This document shows, piece after piece, positions 4,940 through 5,878 of a stretch of 5,878 bases of DNA. Source of the DNA: Lysobacteraceae bacterium (lineage in GTDB: Bacteria; Pseudomonadota; Gammaproteobacteria; Xanthomonadales; Xanthomonadaceae). The first letter of the stretch is position 1; the number at the start of each line of letters is the position of its first letter. Both the position numbers and the translations under genes were made by a program. The notes under the pieces were generated by a model. That model ran no database searches, was not told where the DNA came from, and saw only the letters and a program-made list of their open reading frames with translations. Location: contig JAIXTZ010000318.1 of the NCBI GenBank assembly GCA_027483745.1, positions 1-5,878 on the forward strand, in the 5' to 3' direction.

Positions 4940-5848
4940 TCAGGCGGCGCGGCGCGCCGCCGAGGCTTCGGCTTCGGCGCGTTCGGCAAGGGACAGCATG
5001 GCCGCCAGCGACGCGGCGTGCGGCGCCTCGAGCGGGAGCAGCGGCAAGCGCAGGTCGATGCCGAAGCCCTGCGCCTTCAGCAGCGCTTTCAGAGGAATCG
5101 GATTCGGCGCGCAGCCGAGGAAATCGTAAAGCGGGCGCAGGCTTCGGTCCTGAACCGCCACCATGTCGATCGCTCCGCCGTGGAAGGCGGCGACCATGCC
5201 GGCGAAGCTCGCCGGGACGACGTTCGATGCGACGGAGATCACCCCGACGGCGCCGGCGCGCATCGCGTCCACGAAGGTCGGATCGTCGCCCGACAGCAGA
5301 GCGAAGCGCGGCGAAGCGAGCGGCGCAAGGGCCGCCCAGCGCTCGGCGTCGCCGCGGGCTTCCTTCAGGCCGACGATGCCCTCCACACCGACGAGTTCCG
5401 CGACGGTCTCCGGGGCCATGTCGACACCGGTGCGTCCTGGGACGTTGTAGAGGATGACCGGCAGCCCGCCCTGCGCCGCCACCGCGCGGTAGTGGGCCAC
5501 GAGGCCGGCCTGCGTCGGACGCACATAGGGCGGCGTCACGACCAGCGCGGCCTGCGCGCCAAGTTCGGCGGCGCGCCGGGTCTGGGCGATGGTCTTCGCG
5601 GTGTTCGAGAGCCCGGTGCCGGCGATGACCCCGATGCGTCCGGCGACGACACGAACGGCTTCGAGCAGCAGCGTGTCGTATTCATCGTCCGTGAGCGCCG
5701 CCGCCTCACCGGTGGAGCCGGCCACCACGACGGCGGACGTGCCCGAGGCGATCTGTTTTTCCAGCATCTGCGCCCAAGCACGGAGGTCCAGGGTCCCGTC
5801 GATGGAAAACGGGGTGGCAAGCGCGGTGATGCTGCCGGAAAGTCGCAA
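4940..5848 (-). CDS. dapA: 4-hydroxy-tetrahydrodipicolinate synthase DapA
   Basis: DapA condenses pyruvate with aspartate 4-semialdehyde, the first committed step to diaminopimelate (cell wall) and lysine. The 302-residue protein fits the (beta/alpha)8 aldolase family. Numbering runs one ahead of E. coli. The Schiff-base lysine is Lys162 in GLKEA, the catalytic tyrosine is Tyr134 in ILYNVPGRTG with Arg139, and Tyr108 matches the tyrosine donated across the dimer. The loop GSTGE (44-48) has Ser where E. coli has Thr44. LLSGDD and PNPIPLKALL are also family segments. The residues that bind feedback lysine in E. coli are almost all changed. The start is a TTG at 5848-5846: no ATG, GTG or TTG occurs in frame in the 30 bases upstream inside the window, and the next ATG is codon 28, too far into the fold. 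Only a weak GAGA precedes it. bamC follows 16 bases after the stop. Confidence 0.95.
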   Translation of the reverse strand: MRLSGSITALATPFSIDGTLDLRAWAQMLEKQIASGTSAVVVAGSTGEAAALTDDEYDTLLLEAVRVVAGRIGVIAGTGLSNTAKTIAQTRRAAELGAQAALVVTPPYVRPTQAGLVAHYRAVAAQGGLPVILYNVPGRTGVDMAPETVAELVGVEGIVGLKEARGDAERWAALAPLASPRFALLSGDDPTFVDAMRAGAVGVISVASNVVPASFAGMVAAFHGGAIDMVAVQDRSLRPLYDFLGCAPNPIPLKALLKAQGFGIDLRLPLLPLEAPHAASLAAMLSLAERAEAEASAARRAA

Positions 5849-5878
5849 GGCAGGTCTCGTTCGGTGGGGGAGAAATGA

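Noticed and set aside
4924..4989. Longer bamC product starting at 4989 or 4929
   Set aside because: These would put extra basic residues before the signal peptide. 4989 lies inside dapA, and the ribosome binding site touches the ATG at 4929 with no spacing.
4607..5878. Plus-strand open frame of 423 codons running to the window edge
   Set aside because: It is antisense to dapA and bamC, has no recognisable domain and has shadow-like composition.

Overview
The window is a GC-rich stretch of ordinary bacterial chromosome, densely packed with housekeeping genes. Protein similarity (from memory, not searched) and gene order point to a gammaproteobacterium, most likely of the Xanthomonas/Lysobacter group. 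The main clues are a run of pcnB-folK-panB-panC-panD, a dapA-bamC pair, a DapA with a GSTGE active-site loop, and a FdxA-type 7Fe ferredoxin. The taxon is an inference. I see no insertion sequence, phage gene, CRISPR array or other sign of mobile DNA.

Layout from left to right. On the minus strand, read from about 3776 down to 1, lie pcnB (poly(A) polymerase I), folK (HPPK), panB (ketopantoate hydroxymethyltransferase), panC (pantothenate synthetase) and the first 35 codons of panD (aspartate decarboxylase), which runs off the left edge. pcnB/folK and panB/panC each overlap by the 4-base ATGA arrangement. folK and panB are 31 bases apart. panC and panD are 97 bases apart, with a possible separate promoter for panD. 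On the plus strand follow a tRNA-Glu(CTC) gene at 3870-3945, a strong intrinsic terminator, and fdxA at 4048-4371. On the minus strand again, and convergent with fdxA, is a dapA-bamC pair at 5848-4414. dapA encodes dihydrodipicolinate synthase and bamC encodes an outer-membrane lipoprotein.

How the genes work together. panB, panC and panD make pantothenate, the precursor of coenzyme A: PanB and PanC supply and use pantoate, and PanD makes beta-alanine. folK belongs to tetrahydrofolate synthesis, and PanB consumes methylene-tetrahydrofolate, so the folK-panB linkage is metabolically sensible. pcnB heads the transcript and acts in RNA decay. dapA commits aspartate semialdehyde to diaminopimelate and lysine, and is translated just ahead of a subunit of the outer-membrane assembly machine, so both products serve the cell envelope. 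The tRNA and pcnB are divergent, and their candidate promoters appear to share one two-way -10 element.

No undescribed system is visible. The most useful second looks are a DapA that has lost almost every residue of the lysine feedback site known from E. coli, the two-way promoter at 3812-3864, and a short BamC that keeps only one helix-grip domain.
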